Assembly (NCBI GenBank): GCA_035556215.1
Contig: DATMFI010000032.1
Span: 1-31,698, forward strand
Source of the DNA: Palsa-892 sp035556215
GTDB taxonomy: Bacteria > Pseudomonadota > Alphaproteobacteria > Rhizobiales > Xanthobacteraceae
DNA: 31,698 nucleotides
Direction: 5' to 3'
Each line of letters begins with the position of its first letter. The stretch's first letter is position 1. The notes under the pieces were generated by a model that did not search any database, was not told the DNA's origin, and saw only the letters and a list, made by a program, of their open reading frames with translations. The position numbers and the translations under genes were made by a program. Shown one piece after another: positions 16,932 to 25,112 of the stretch.

Positions 16932-17256
16932 CGTCTTTCCTTTCCTGCTTTTCCAGATTCTGCTTGAGGTCGGTGAGCGCGCGCAGCCGCGTGCGCTCGA
17001 ATTTCTCGATCCAGCGGTCGGCGATCTCGAAAATCGGCACGGGGTTGAGGAAGTGCAGCTTTTCGCGCCCCTCCTTGCGGGCCGCGACGAGATTCGCCTC
17101 CTCCAGGATCGCGAGATGTTTCGTCACCGCCTGCCGCGTCATGTCGTGGCCTTCGCAAAGCTCGCCCAGCGTTTGCCCGTTCTTCGCGCGGAGGCGATCG
17201 AGCAATTCCCGCCGCACGGGATCGGCGAGCGCCTTGAAAACCGCGTCCATGCTCAT
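16924..17256 (-). CDS. ArsR-family winged-helix regulator (SdpR-like)
   Basis: A small repressor of about 110 residues. MDAVFKALADPVRRELLDRL opens the winged helix, GHDMTRQAVTKHLAILEEANLV is the recognition helix region, and GREKLHFLNPVPIFEIADRWI follows the wing. There is no ELCVCDL-type metal site, so it is not a classical metal sensor. An upstream ATG at 17271 lies inside the promoter described below, so starts at 17256 or 17250 are preferred; with the -10 box at 17266-17261 the mRNA would be nearly leaderless. It is co-transcribed with two SRPBCC genes and probably autoregulates through the palindrome at 17268-17283. Confidence 0.88.
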   Translation of the reverse strand: MSMDAVFKALADPVRRELLDRLRAKNGQTLGELCEGHDMTRQAVTKHLAILEEANLVAARKEGREKLHFLNPVPIFEIADRWIEKFERTRLRALTDLKQNLEKQERKDDD

Positions 17257-17260
17257 GCCG

Positions 17261-17290
17261 CTAATATGCAACCTTTTGGTTGCCTGTCAA
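17261..17290 (-). promoter_or_regulatory. Promoter of the ArsR-SRPBCC operon with an operator in its spacer
   Basis: Leftward, TTGACA (17290-17285) is a perfect sigma70 -35 box and TATTAG (17266-17261) a fair -10, with an 18-nt spacer. The spacer contains GCAACC-AAAA-GGTTGC (17283-17268), a perfect 6-bp palindrome. A dimeric ArsR protein bound there would block RNA polymerase, which implies autorepression. The boxes are seen directly; the regulator-site link is inferred. Confidence 0.65.
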
Positions 17291-17347
17291 GCGGCCGCTA
17301 TACTGAGGGAAATCGCCGGCCCAGAAGAACGGACAAGGAGTACCGAT

Positions 17348-17743
17348 ATGGACATCTTCCCCGCCGGATCGCGCCCGACCAAGCAGGCGAACGAGGATTA
17401 CTTCACCGGCACGGTGTGGATGGAGCCGATCGTCGAAACGAAAGAACCGGCGCGGGTGCGCGCGGTGAAGGTTTCGTTCTCGCCCGGCGCGCGCACGGCC
17501 TGGCACACGCATCCTTTGGGGCAGACATTATATGTGACCGAGGGCGTCGGCTGGGTGCAGATGCGCGGTCAGCCGAAACGCGAAATCCGCCCCGGCGACA
17601 CCGTGTGGATTCCGCCGGCCGTCATCCATTGGCATGGCGCAAGCGCGACGAATGCGATGACGCATATTGCGATTCACGAAGCGCTCGGCGGCAGCAATGT
17701 CGAATGGATGGAGAAAGTGAGCGAGAGAGAGTATAATAATTGA
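17348..17743 (+). CDS. Cupin-fold metalloprotein resembling manganese (R)-hydroxynitrile lyases
   Basis: A single-domain cupin of 131 residues. WHTHPLGQ supplies His53, His55 and Gln59, and HWHG supplies His94, the 3-His/Gln metal set; His106 lies in AMTHIAIHE. The length and these positions agree with what is recalled of the cupin hydroxynitrile lyase from Granulicella, as does the framing YFTGTVWMEP at the start and WMEKV at the end. Members also include uncharacterised cupins often annotated only as cupin-domain proteins, so the natural reaction is uncertain. AAGGAG ends 7 nt before the ATG. The gene is divergent from the ArsR operon across about 60 bp, so the same operator could affect it. 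The last codons run into AT-rich DNA. Confidence 0.82.
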   Translation: MDIFPAGSRPTKQANEDYFTGTVWMEPIVETKEPARVRAVKVSFSPGARTAWHTHPLGQTLYVTEGVGWVQMRGQPKREIRPGDTVWIPPAVIHWHGASATNAMTHIAIHEALGGSNVEWMEKVSEREYNN

Positions 17744-17758
17744 TATATTTTATTCTGA

Positions 17759-18688
17759 ATGGATATGGTCAAAGACCCTAAACCCGACCTTAGTTTGAGC
17801 GCTATCCTCAACGCGGTAGCTAATCAGGATGTGCAGGCCTTATTTAGCGAAGCTGCTAAGAAGGCTCCGAAAATTACGCAAGCGTTATCGCATTCGGCTG
17901 TTAAGGTTTTTGCTCAACGACGAGATTCAGAAGGAAAAATTACCGCTGAATCTCAAGCAACCGGCTTTTATTGGCGAGCCGATAAATCTTTATATCTCAT
18001 CACGAATTGGCACGTCGTTACTGGCTGGAATCCTATTACTGATAAAGCCATCTCGGAAACAGGATTTGTCCCAACGCACTTAGCGTCAGAATATTTTTTG
18101 AAAGAAAAAATGGGAGATAAACTAGTTAATCGAAAAAAATGTGAAGTCTGTATTCAACTTATAGATAGAGATAGCTCACCGTGCTGGCTTGAACATCCAA
18201 AATTCGGACGGAAAATAGATGTGATCGCGGTACGCGTTTGCGATCTAGCTGAAGTCGAGTTGCTCACAGTTCCAATTAATACTTATTCAGATTTTATGGA
18301 CTTTGAAGTATGCGCAGGCGACGACGCCTTCGTAATAGGATACCCTCTCGGTCTAGGCGGAGGTCCTTTCCCAATCTGGAAACGTGCTTCTGTAGCGAGC
18401 GAACCAGACATCGATATCGAAGGCACCCCCAAATTTTATATCGATACAGCAACACGAAAAGGAATGTCTGGCTCTCCTGTTGTCGCAATTAGACGCGGAC
18501 TTATTAATCCTCGCGGAGCGACAAGTTTAGTCGATGAAAGTGTAATTGGGACCGCAGAAACATTTATTGGAATCTATTCGGGCAGGATTGATGATGACCT
18601 ACTTGGCGCCCAGATCGGAATCGTTTGGAAAGCTAGTGTGCTTAACGAGATTATTTCAGGAAAAGTAATTGGGAAGAGTCCTTATTAA
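17759..18688 (+). CDS. Trypsin-like serine protease, AT-rich and probably acquired
   Basis: Protein of 309 residues with a chymotrypsin-fold peptidase domain from about residue 45. The catalytic triad is His85 in TNWHVV, Asp154 in KIDVIAV and Ser237 in RKGMSGSPVV. FVIGYPLG (about 192-199) is a typical strand before the Ser motif. There is no signal peptide or TM segment, so it is probably cytoplasmic, unlike HtrA/DegP proteases, and it has no PDZ domain. Base composition is far more AT-rich than both neighbours, and codon choice differs (many AAA, ATT, TTA). It begins 15 nt after the cupin stop, and its stop overlaps that of the convergent RMD1 gene by 4 nt. Its target is unknown; orphan trypsin-like proteases of this kind occur in defence and accessory loci. 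Confidence 0.85.
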   Translation: MDMVKDPKPDLSLSAILNAVANQDVQALFSEAAKKAPKITQALSHSAVKVFAQRRDSEGKITAESQATGFYWRADKSLYLITNWHVVTGWNPITDKAISETGFVPTHLASEYFLKEKMGDKLVNRKKCEVCIQLIDRDSSPCWLEHPKFGRKIDVIAVRVCDLAEVELLTVPINTYSDFMDFEVCAGDDAFVIGYPLGLGGGPFPIWKRASVASEPDIDIEGTPKFYIDTATRKGMSGSPVVAIRRGLINPRGATSLVDESVIGTAETFIGIYSGRIDDDLLGAQIGIVWKASVLNEIISGKVIGKSPY

Positions 18689-19566
18689 ACCTTCCCCGCC
18701 GCGATCTGCGCAATCGTAATCACGATCTCGAAGGCGATCAGGCCGACGATCAGCCATTCCAGCCGCAGCGAGCGCTCGGTGTCGCTCATGTCGGTGAGCG
18801 CGCGCGCCGTATCGGAAACGACGGAGAGCTTCCTGTTCAGGCTCTCGACACGCTCCTTCAGCTCGTATTCGTCCTTGAGGCGCGAATAGAGCCGCGACAG
18901 ATCCGGCCGGTCCCACAGCACGTCCGGGTCTTCGGCGACCGCGACGCGGCCCGAGACGCGGTGCTGCACCAGGAGCGCTTCGCCGATCAGCCTCAGAATC
19001 GTACGGCGGCCGCCCGGCGTCTTGCCGCCGATGGCGAGCTTCTGCGCGAAGGGTTCGATAACGTCGAAAACGCGCGCGACTTCCTTTTCGTCTCGCGCCA
19101 GCACGACGGAATCGGCGAGCGCATAAGCCACGAGCAGCAGCCGTTCGAGCGCAAGATCGCGCACATAGATCGGGCCGCCCGCGGGGATCTGGTCCTCGCG
19201 CTCGGTGGAAATTTCGACCTGCGCGGTTTCTTCTTCGCGCTCGCGCACCTTGAACGGAGTGTTGATCCGGCCCTTCAGTCTCTTGAGAACGTCGTTTTCC
19301 TCGGCCTGCGTCAGGCCGACGAACACCACGACGCCGTAGCGGAAGACGACGGCAAGGCCGTTGCCGCCCGCCTTGAAGGCAAGCGGCTGTTTCGAAATGG
19401 TTTGCAGTGCTTCGTCGCGCTCGAGCGCGGCGGTGTCGATGCGATCACCGACCAGAAGCGCGCGCGCGGCAACGCTCGCTCCCGCGATGGGAAAATTCGC
19501 GGGATCGGCAGCGTTCGGCGCAAGCGGCTCTGCCGGCATCAGGGTTTGTGACGATAGTTCCAACAT
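18685..19566 (-). CDS. RMD1/DUF155-family (YagE-like) protein with C-terminal TM anchor
   Basis: About 293 residues. The central region (FRYGVVVFVGLTQAEENDVLKRL, then DLALERLLLVAYALADSVVLARDE, then a helix-rich part ending DRPDLSRLYSRLKDEYELKERVESLNRKL) matches the RMD1/Sif2 (DUF155) family, whose mitochondrial members include RMND1. A C-terminal hydrophobic helix (WLIVGLIAFEIVITIAQIAA) anchors the protein in the inner membrane. The frame opens at 19629, but ATG 19566 (MLELSSQT) begins where the coding pattern becomes convincing. The molecular function in bacteria is not established. The stop overlaps the stop of the AT-rich protease gene (TTAA, 18685-18688). Confidence 0.82.
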   Translation of the reverse strand: MLELSSQTLMPAEPLAPNAADPANFPIAGASVAARALLVGDRIDTAALERDEALQTISKQPLAFKAGGNGLAVVFRYGVVVFVGLTQAEENDVLKRLKGRINTPFKVREREEETAQVEISTEREDQIPAGGPIYVRDLALERLLLVAYALADSVVLARDEKEVARVFDVIEPFAQKLAIGGKTPGGRRTILRLIGEALLVQHRVSGRVAVAEDPDVLWDRPDLSRLYSRLKDEYELKERVESLNRKLSVVSDTARALTDMSDTERSLRLEWLIVGLIAFEIVITIAQIAAGKV

Positions 19567-19796
19567 GGTTTTCTCGAATATCTGCAAATGGCCAAACGGA
19601 AGCGCCGGCGCGAAAGCGCCGTTTTGCATCTCGTTTGGGGATGAGCGTTATATAGACGCGCTTTGCGGCTTTCGCGTGAAGGCCGGAAAGCCGTTGAAAT
19701 TATTGCCGATTCCTGGCCGGTGCAGATTTTATTCCTGCCAACCGCGCGAAGGCCGCATTAACTTCCGATTCGAGCTTTCGCGGGTAGAATTCAGCG

Positions 19797-20138
19797 ATGC
19801 GAAAATCCTGCCTCATTCGACATCTTGCCACACTCGCCGCCGCGCTCGTGCTGGCAGGCTGCGGGCTGCCTTACCTGCAGATCCGGCAGCAGCTTTCGCC
19901 GCTGCAGGGCCAGCCGCTCTCGGCCGCCGTCGCCAAACTCGGCAATCCGGACGGCGAAAGCCAGATGTTCGGCAAGCGCGTCGTCGAATGGAAACGCCAG
20001 CCCGCTGTCGACAAGGACGGCGACGATCAGGAATGCGTCGTGCGCGCCTTCATGAGAGGCGACATCATCGAGGAAATCCGGTTCACCGGCGACGAGGCCC
20101 AGTGCTACCGCTACGCCGAGACGCTCGGCAATAGCTAG
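19797..20138 (+). CDS. Small conserved lipoprotein
   Basis: 113 residues. The signal peptide RHLATLAAALVLAGC has a lipobox LAGC with Cys22, so the mature protein is a lipid-anchored polypeptide of about 92 residues. The mature part contains LSAAVAKLGNPDGESQMFGKRVVEWKR, reminiscent of short lipoproteins that share the SmpA/BamE-like 'lGxP' pattern, but this is not enough to name it. Two Cys in the mature part (ECVVRAF and AQCYRY) may form a disulphide. It has a weak ribosome site. It is divergent from the RMD1 gene across 230 bp in which no further gene is seen, and its stop overlaps the next gene's stop by 4 nt (CTAG). Confidence 0.75.
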   Translation: MRKSCLIRHLATLAAALVLAGCGLPYLQIRQQLSPLQGQPLSAAVAKLGNPDGESQMFGKRVVEWKRQPAVDKDGDDQECVVRAFMRGDIIEEIRFTGDEAQCYRYAETLGNS

Positions 20139-20704
20139 CGCAGCTTCGGCAGGCCCGGCGCGCCCTCCGGCAACGGCATGCGGTGCGCGTTCAATTGCAT
20201 CGCCAGCAGCGCATAGTAACCGTTGGTGCCGATGAGATCGGTGACGCCCTGCGCGCCGAAGCGCTCGATGGCGCGCTGATAGAGTGCATCCGAAATATTC
20301 TTCGTCCGGTGCAGTTCCATCGAGACATCGTAAACGAGCGCCTCGTCGCCGGTCATGCCCTCGGGCCGCTTGCCGTCGCGGATCGCATCCGTGATTTCCT
20401 GGCGCACGCCCGCTTTCACCGCGATCGGCTGATGCAGGAACCACTCATAATCCTGCGAGCATTCGCGCGCGGTGATCAGCACGGCGAGCTCAGACAGTTT
20501 CTGACCGATCGACGAATGATAGCGCAGATATTCGCCGAGGCGCTGGACGTTCTCCATCAGCCGCGGCGAGTGCAGCATCAGGCCGAACGGCCCGAACGGC
20601 GGCTCCTTGCGAAGCGCCGTAAAGGCGTCGGCGGCCTGTTTTTGCTCGGCGGTGTATTGTGCCGGATCAGGCGGCGCGAGGCGCGTATAATTCTCGTTCG
20701 GCAT
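20135..20704 (-). CDS. Carboxymuconolactone decarboxylase-family protein
   Basis: 189 residues of the AhpD/CMD fold. LSELAVLITARECSQDYEWFLHQPIAVKAGV is the diagnostic stretch, with the Glu and His expected near the active site. There is no AhpD-type CxxC pair; a single Cys lies in ARECSQ. Proteins of this length and pattern are usually annotated only as CMD-family and may act as decarboxylases, hydrolases or peroxidase partners. The gene is 27 nt downstream of uup on the same strand and convergent with the lipoprotein gene. The substrate is unknown. Confidence 0.8.
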   Translation of the reverse strand: MPNENYTRLAPPDPAQYTAEQKQAADAFTALRKEPPFGPFGLMLHSPRLMENVQRLGEYLRYHSSIGQKLSELAVLITARECSQDYEWFLHQPIAVKAGVRQEITDAIRDGKRPEGMTGDEALVYDVSMELHRTKNISDALYQRAIERFGAQGVTDLIGTNGYYALLAMQLNAHRMPLPEGAPGLPKLR

Positions 20705-20731
20705 GGCTTCCTCTGCTCGATCGTTATTCTG

Positions 20732-22540
20732 CTAACCGTTCTCGATTTCCTCGCGCGCGATCTCGAGCGCGAGCCATTGTTCCTCCGCCGCGGCAAGCTC
20801 GTCCTGCGCCTTGCCGAGCGCCATCGTGGTTTCGTCGAAAGTCTTGCGGTCGCGGCTGAACAGATCGGGGTCGTCGAGCCGCAACTGCAATTCGCGCACG
20901 CGGTCCTCGAGCGCTTTCATTTTTGCGGGCAATGTCTCCAGCGCGTATTTTTCGTTATAGCTCAGCTTGCGCTTTTGCGGCGCGCGCTCCGGCGCGGCGG
21001 CGGCCTTCTTTTTCGGCGCGGCCTTGGGCGCCTCAACCTTGCGAACGACATCCGCGCCGCGCTGGCGGAGCATATCCTCATAACCGCCGGCATATTCGGT
21101 CCAGCGGCCGTTACCCCCCGGCACCAGCACGGAATTCACCACGCGGTCGAGGAAATCGCGGTCGTGGCTGATGAGAATGATGGTGCCGTTGTAGCTCGCG
21201 AGCATTTCCTCCAGCACATCGAGTGTCTCAAGGTCGAGATCGTTGGTCGGCTCGTCGAGCACCAGCACGTTCGAGGGCTTGGCGAGCGCCCGCGCGAGCG
21301 TCAGCCTTCCGCGTTCGCCGCCCGAAAGCGCCGTCACGGGCGTTCTTGCCTGCTCGGGCGAGAACAGAAAGTCGCGCATATAGCCGACGACGTGGCGCTT
21401 CTCCTCGCCGATCATCACCGTGTCGCCGCCCCCGCCGGTCAGCGCGTCGGAAAGCGTCCAGTTCGGGTCGAGACTCTCGCGCTTCTGGTCGAGCGCCGCC
21501 ATCGCAAGATTGCTGCCGAGCTTCACGGTGCCGGTATCGGGCGGGAGTTCGCCGATCAGAATATTCACCAGCGTCGTCTTGCCCGAGCCGTTCGGGCCGA
21601 CAATGCCAAGCCGGTCGCCGCGCATGATGCGCAGGCTGAAATCGCTGACGATGGCGCGCTCGCCGAAGCTCTTGTTGACCTTGATCGCCTCGATGACGCG
21701 CTCGCCCGATTGCGCGGCTTCCGCCGCCGCCATGGCCGCCTTGCCGGAGCCGCTCTTGTATTCGCGCTTTTGCTTGCGCAGCGCATCGAGCTCGGCAACG
21801 CGGCGGACATTGCGCTTCCTGCGCGCCGTCACGCCGTAGCGGATCCAGTGTTCCTCGCGTTTGATCTGGCGGCCGAGCTTGTGCTGGTTCAATTCCTCTT
21901 CGGCGAGCTGCTCGTCGCGCCAGGTCTCGAAATCCCGAAAACCCATCTCGACGGTGCGCGTTTCTCCGCGATCGAGCCAGATCGTTTTCCTGGTGAGATT
22001 TTGCAGGAAGCGGCGGTCGTGGCTGATGAGCACGAGCGCCGAGCGCCGCGCATCGAGTTCGCGCTCGAGCCACTCTATCGTCGGCAGATCGAGATGGTTG
22101 GTAGGCTCGTCCAATAGAAGAATATCCGGATCGGGCGCGAGCGCGCAGGCGAGCGCCGCGCGGCGCGCCTCGCCGCCGGAGATTTTCTTCGGATCCTCGC
22201 CGCCGGTGAGCGCAAGCGATTGCATCATACGCTCGGCCGTGTGCGGATCGTCGAGCGGCGACAAGCCCGAGCGCACGTAATCGCGAAGCGTCGCGAAGCC
22301 AGAAAAATCCGGCTCCTGCGGCATGTAGCGGATCGAGGTGCCCGGCTGCAAAAAGCGTGAGCCTTTATCCGGCTCAATCAGACCGGCGGCGATCCTGAGC
22401 AATGTCGATTTGCCCGAGCCGTTGCGGCCGACCAGCGCCGCGCGATCGCCCTCCGCGACGGCGAATTCGGCGCTCTCCAATAGCGGCGTGCCGCCGAACG
22501 TAAGCGCGATTTCCTTGAGTTGCAGAAGCGGCGGCGACAC
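20732..22540 (-). CDS. uup: ABC-F ATPase, Uup-type
   Basis: Soluble twin-ATPase of 602 residues. The first Walker A is GRNGSGKST (38-46), with signature SGGEARRAAL and Walker B LLLDEPTNHLD. A linker (RREEHWIRYGVTARRKRNVRRV region) is followed by the second cassette, with GPNGSGKTT, LSGGERGRL and LVLDEPTNDLD. A C-terminal lysine-rich and coiled-coil arm (about residues 525-600) is the Uup hallmark; Uup binds DNA and ribosomes and is linked to ribosome rescue and to precise excision of transposons. There are no TM segments. GTG at 22540 is preceded by GGAGG at 5 nt. The gene lies 59 nt downstream of the E1-like gene. Confidence 0.92.
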   Translation of the reverse strand: MSPPLLQLKEIALTFGGTPLLESAEFAVAEGDRAALVGRNGSGKSTLLRIAAGLIEPDKGSRFLQPGTSIRYMPQEPDFSGFATLRDYVRSGLSPLDDPHTAERMMQSLALTGGEDPKKISGGEARRAALACALAPDPDILLLDEPTNHLDLPTIEWLERELDARRSALVLISHDRRFLQNLTRKTIWLDRGETRTVEMGFRDFETWRDEQLAEEELNQHKLGRQIKREEHWIRYGVTARRKRNVRRVAELDALRKQKREYKSGSGKAAMAAAEAAQSGERVIEAIKVNKSFGERAIVSDFSLRIMRGDRLGIVGPNGSGKTTLVNILIGELPPDTGTVKLGSNLAMAALDQKRESLDPNWTLSDALTGGGGDTVMIGEEKRHVVGYMRDFLFSPEQARTPVTALSGGERGRLTLARALAKPSNVLVLDEPTNDLDLETLDVLEEMLASYNGTIILISHDRDFLDRVVNSVLVPGGNGRWTEYAGGYEDMLRQRGADVVRKVEAPKAAPKKKAAAAPERAPQKRKLSYNEKYALETLPAKMKALEDRVRELQLRLDDPDLFSRDRKTFDETTMALGKAQDELAAAEEQWLALEIAREEIENG

Positions 22541-22599
22541 GAATTCCTCCGGGCGCGCGATGTGTAGAGGATCGCGCGGCCGGATGGAAGAACGTCACC

Positions 22600-24996
22600 T
22601 TATACTTGCCGCATATGCCGGATCGGCCGCCCCGGCACGATGGCCTCCGCCGCCGCGACGATCGCATCGGCATCGATGCCATAATGCCGGTAGAGATCGG
22701 CGATGCTGCCGGTCTGGCCGAAATGCTCCACGCCAAGCGAGCGCGTGCGATGACCGTGCACGGCGCCCAGCCAGCCGAGCGTCGCCGGATGGCCGTCGAG
22801 CACGGTGACGATGCCGCAATGGGGCGGCACATCCGCGAGGAGATGCTCGATCAAGGATCGCGCCTGCACGAGGCCGCGCTCGCGCGCGCGCTGCGCCGCC
22901 GTCCAGCCGGCGTTCAATCGGTCGGCGGACGTGATCGTGAGGAGGCCAATATCGCGGCGATCCTCCGCCATCATGCCGATGGCCTCGATCGCCTCGGGCG
23001 CGACGGCGCCCATGAAGGCGACGACGATCTCGGCATTGGGCCCCGGCTTCCGAAGCCAGTAACCGCCATCGACGATGCCTTGCCTGAGTTCGGGCGTCAT
23101 CTTGCGGGCGATCTGCTCGACCGGCCGCGTCGAGAGACGCAAATAGGTCGAGCCGCCGGTTTCATCGCGCAGCCAGTTCTTCTCGGAGACTTCGCCCTCG
23201 CCGTCCTTCTGCATATAGGCGAGCGCCCACGGCAGAATGACCGAGAGCTCATCGACGAAGGCGGGCTCGAAGGCCGCAAGGCCATCCTGCGCCATGCCGA
23301 TCAGCGGCTGCGCGATCGACTGGTGCGCGCCGCCTTCGGGCGCGAGCGTGATGCCGGAGGGCGTTGCCGTCGCGATAAAGCGCGCGTCCTGATAGCAGGC
23401 ATAGTTCAGCGCATCCAAGCCGCGCGCGATGAACGGATCGTAGAGCGTGCCGATCGGCAGCAGCCGCTCGCCGTTGATCGAATGCGAAAGCCCAAGCGCG
23501 GAGAGAAGAATAAACAGATTCATCTCGGCGATACCGAGTTCGATATGCTGGCCGCGCGGCGAAAATTCCCAGTTGAACGTCGAGGGAATGCGTTCATTAC
23601 GGAACGTATCGGCGGCGGCTTCGCGGCCGAAAATCTTGCGCCGATTGACCCAGCCGCCGAGATTGGTCGAGACGGTGACGTCGGGCGCCGCCGTGACGAG
23701 GCGCGCCGCGAATTCGTCGCCGCGCTTGCCGATCTCGTTCAGCAAAAGACCGAAGCCTTCCTGCGTCGACATCGCGGGCTTGATGGCAATCGCGACTTCT
23801 TCGGGAACTTCGATCTTCGGCGCGTTCAGGCGGCGATTCTTCGCCTGGGCAAACGGCACGCGAGCGAGAAACTTCTCAAGATCCGCCGCGGGGATGGCAA
23901 GCCCCTCGAAGCGATCCCACTCGTGCCCCTCGCGCACATTCATCGAGGCGCGGAAGCTCTCCATCTGCGCCGGCGTCATTAATCCTGCGTGATTGTCCTT
24001 GTGGCCGGCGAGCGGCAGGCCAAAGCCCTTCACCGTGTAGCAGATAAAGCAGACCGGCCGGTCGTGATCGACGGCGTGGAACGCCTCGCGCATCGCGGTG
24101 AGGTCATGCCCGCCGAGATTATTCATCAGGCGCGCGAGTTCCTCGTCGGAGCGCCGCTCGATCAGCGCGGTGACATCGCCCTGATCGCCGATCTCGTCGA
24201 GGAGGCGCTTGCGCCAGGCCGCGCCGCCTGAGAACACAAGCGCCGAATAGAGCGGGTTCGGGCAATTGTCGATCCAGGCTTTGAGCTTCGCGCCGCCCGG
24301 CTCCTTGAACGCCGCCTGCTGGAGCGCGCCGTATTTGACGATGACAACATCCCAACCGAAGGCCTTGAACAGATTTTCGTAGCGCGCCCACAGGCCTTCG
24401 CGCACCACCGCGTCCAGGCTCTGGCGATTGTAGTCGATCACCCACCAGCAATTTCTGAGGCCCTGCTTCCAGCCTTCCAGCATCGCTTCAAAGATGTTGC
24501 CCTCATCGAGCTCGGCGTCCCCGACGAGCGCGATCATGCGGCCTTCGCGGCGATCCGTGCCCCAGCCATGCGCGCGCACATAATCCTGCACCAGCGACGA
24601 GAACAAAGTCTGCGCGACGCCAAGGCCGACCGAGCCGGTCGAAAAATCAACGTCGTCGGCGTCCTTGGTGCGCGAGGGATAACTCTGCGCGCCCTTGTAG
24701 CCGCGGAAATTTTCCATCTTCTCGCGCGTCTGCTTGCCGAGAAGATACTGAATGGCGTGAAAGATCGGCGAGGCGTGCGGCTTGACCGCGACGCGATCTT
24801 CGGGCTTGAGCACATCGAAATAGAGCGCGGTCATGATCGTCGCGAGCGAGGCGGACGAGGCCTGATGGCCGCCGACCTTTAAGCCGTCGCTATTCTCGCG
24901 CAGATGATTGGCGTTATGAATCATCCAGGTCGCGAGCCAGAGCACTTTCTTCTCGAGCTCTTGCAGGATGCTGGAATCGGTTTCGGCGCCGCGCAT
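22600..24996 (-). CDS. Homodimeric pyruvate dehydrogenase E1-like / 2-oxobutyrate dehydrogenase-type enzyme
   Basis: About 798 residues, a thiamine-diphosphate enzyme of the AceE/transketolase superfamily. GGHQASSASLATIMTALYFD and HASPIFHAIQYLLG are in the PP domain. The ThDP site is GDAELDEGNIFEAM followed by VIDYNRQ. GQHIELGIAEMNLFILLSALG and EGGAHQSIAQPLIGMAQDG are in the Pyr domain. Escherichia coli AceE is about 890 residues, so this is a shorter relative. AGGAG ends 8 nt before ATG 24996, which is preferred over 25002 and 25038. A divergent Lrp/AsnC gene recalls Pseudomonas putida MdeR/MdeB, where MdeB acts on 2-oxobutyrate. No E2 or E3 gene and no methionine gamma-lyase is adjacent, so the substrate remains open. 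Confidence 0.82.
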   Translation of the reverse strand: MRGAETDSSILQELEKKVLWLATWMIHNANHLRENSDGLKVGGHQASSASLATIMTALYFDVLKPEDRVAVKPHASPIFHAIQYLLGKQTREKMENFRGYKGAQSYPSRTKDADDVDFSTGSVGLGVAQTLFSSLVQDYVRAHGWGTDRREGRMIALVGDAELDEGNIFEAMLEGWKQGLRNCWWVIDYNRQSLDAVVREGLWARYENLFKAFGWDVVIVKYGALQQAAFKEPGGAKLKAWIDNCPNPLYSALVFSGGAAWRKRLLDEIGDQGDVTALIERRSDEELARLMNNLGGHDLTAMREAFHAVDHDRPVCFICYTVKGFGLPLAGHKDNHAGLMTPAQMESFRASMNVREGHEWDRFEGLAIPAADLEKFLARVPFAQAKNRRLNAPKIEVPEEVAIAIKPAMSTQEGFGLLLNEIGKRGDEFAARLVTAAPDVTVSTNLGGWVNRRKIFGREAAADTFRNERIPSTFNWEFSPRGQHIELGIAEMNLFILLSALGLSHSINGERLLPIGTLYDPFIARGLDALNYACYQDARFIATATPSGITLAPEGGAHQSIAQPLIGMAQDGLAAFEPAFVDELSVILPWALAYMQKDGEGEVSEKNWLRDETGGSTYLRLSTRPVEQIARKMTPELRQGIVDGGYWLRKPGPNAEIVVAFMGAVAPEAIEAIGMMAEDRRDIGLLTITSADRLNAGWTAAQRARERGLVQARSLIEHLLADVPPHCGIVTVLDGHPATLGWLGAVHGHRTRSLGVEHFGQTGSIADLYRHYGIDADAIVAAAEAIVPGRPIRHMRQV

Positions 24997-25053
24997 GACC
25001 ATTTCTCCTGCGGCCAGTATCGGCGGTAAACGCGGCATTTCTTGCCGAATTTT

Positions 25054-25089
25054 GCGATTTTATCGCTGTGATTGGCGATTTATGCCAAT
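25054..25089. promoter_or_regulatory. Two palindromes between the E1-like and Lrp-type genes (candidate operator)
   Basis: GCGAT-TTT-ATCGC (25054-25066) and ATTGGC-N7-GCCAAT (25071-25089) are both perfect inverted repeats, lying side by side in the AT-rich divergent intergenic region. Lrp/AsnC proteins typically bind several such sites between their own gene and a divergent target. Confidence 0.5.
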
Positions 25090-25112
25090 ATATTCGAGTA
25101 TTTGGAGGTTTC

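Noticed and set aside
20183..22117. Rightward frame of 644 codons opposite uup
   Set aside because: Antisense to a clear ABC-F protein; composition is that of a GC-skew shadow.
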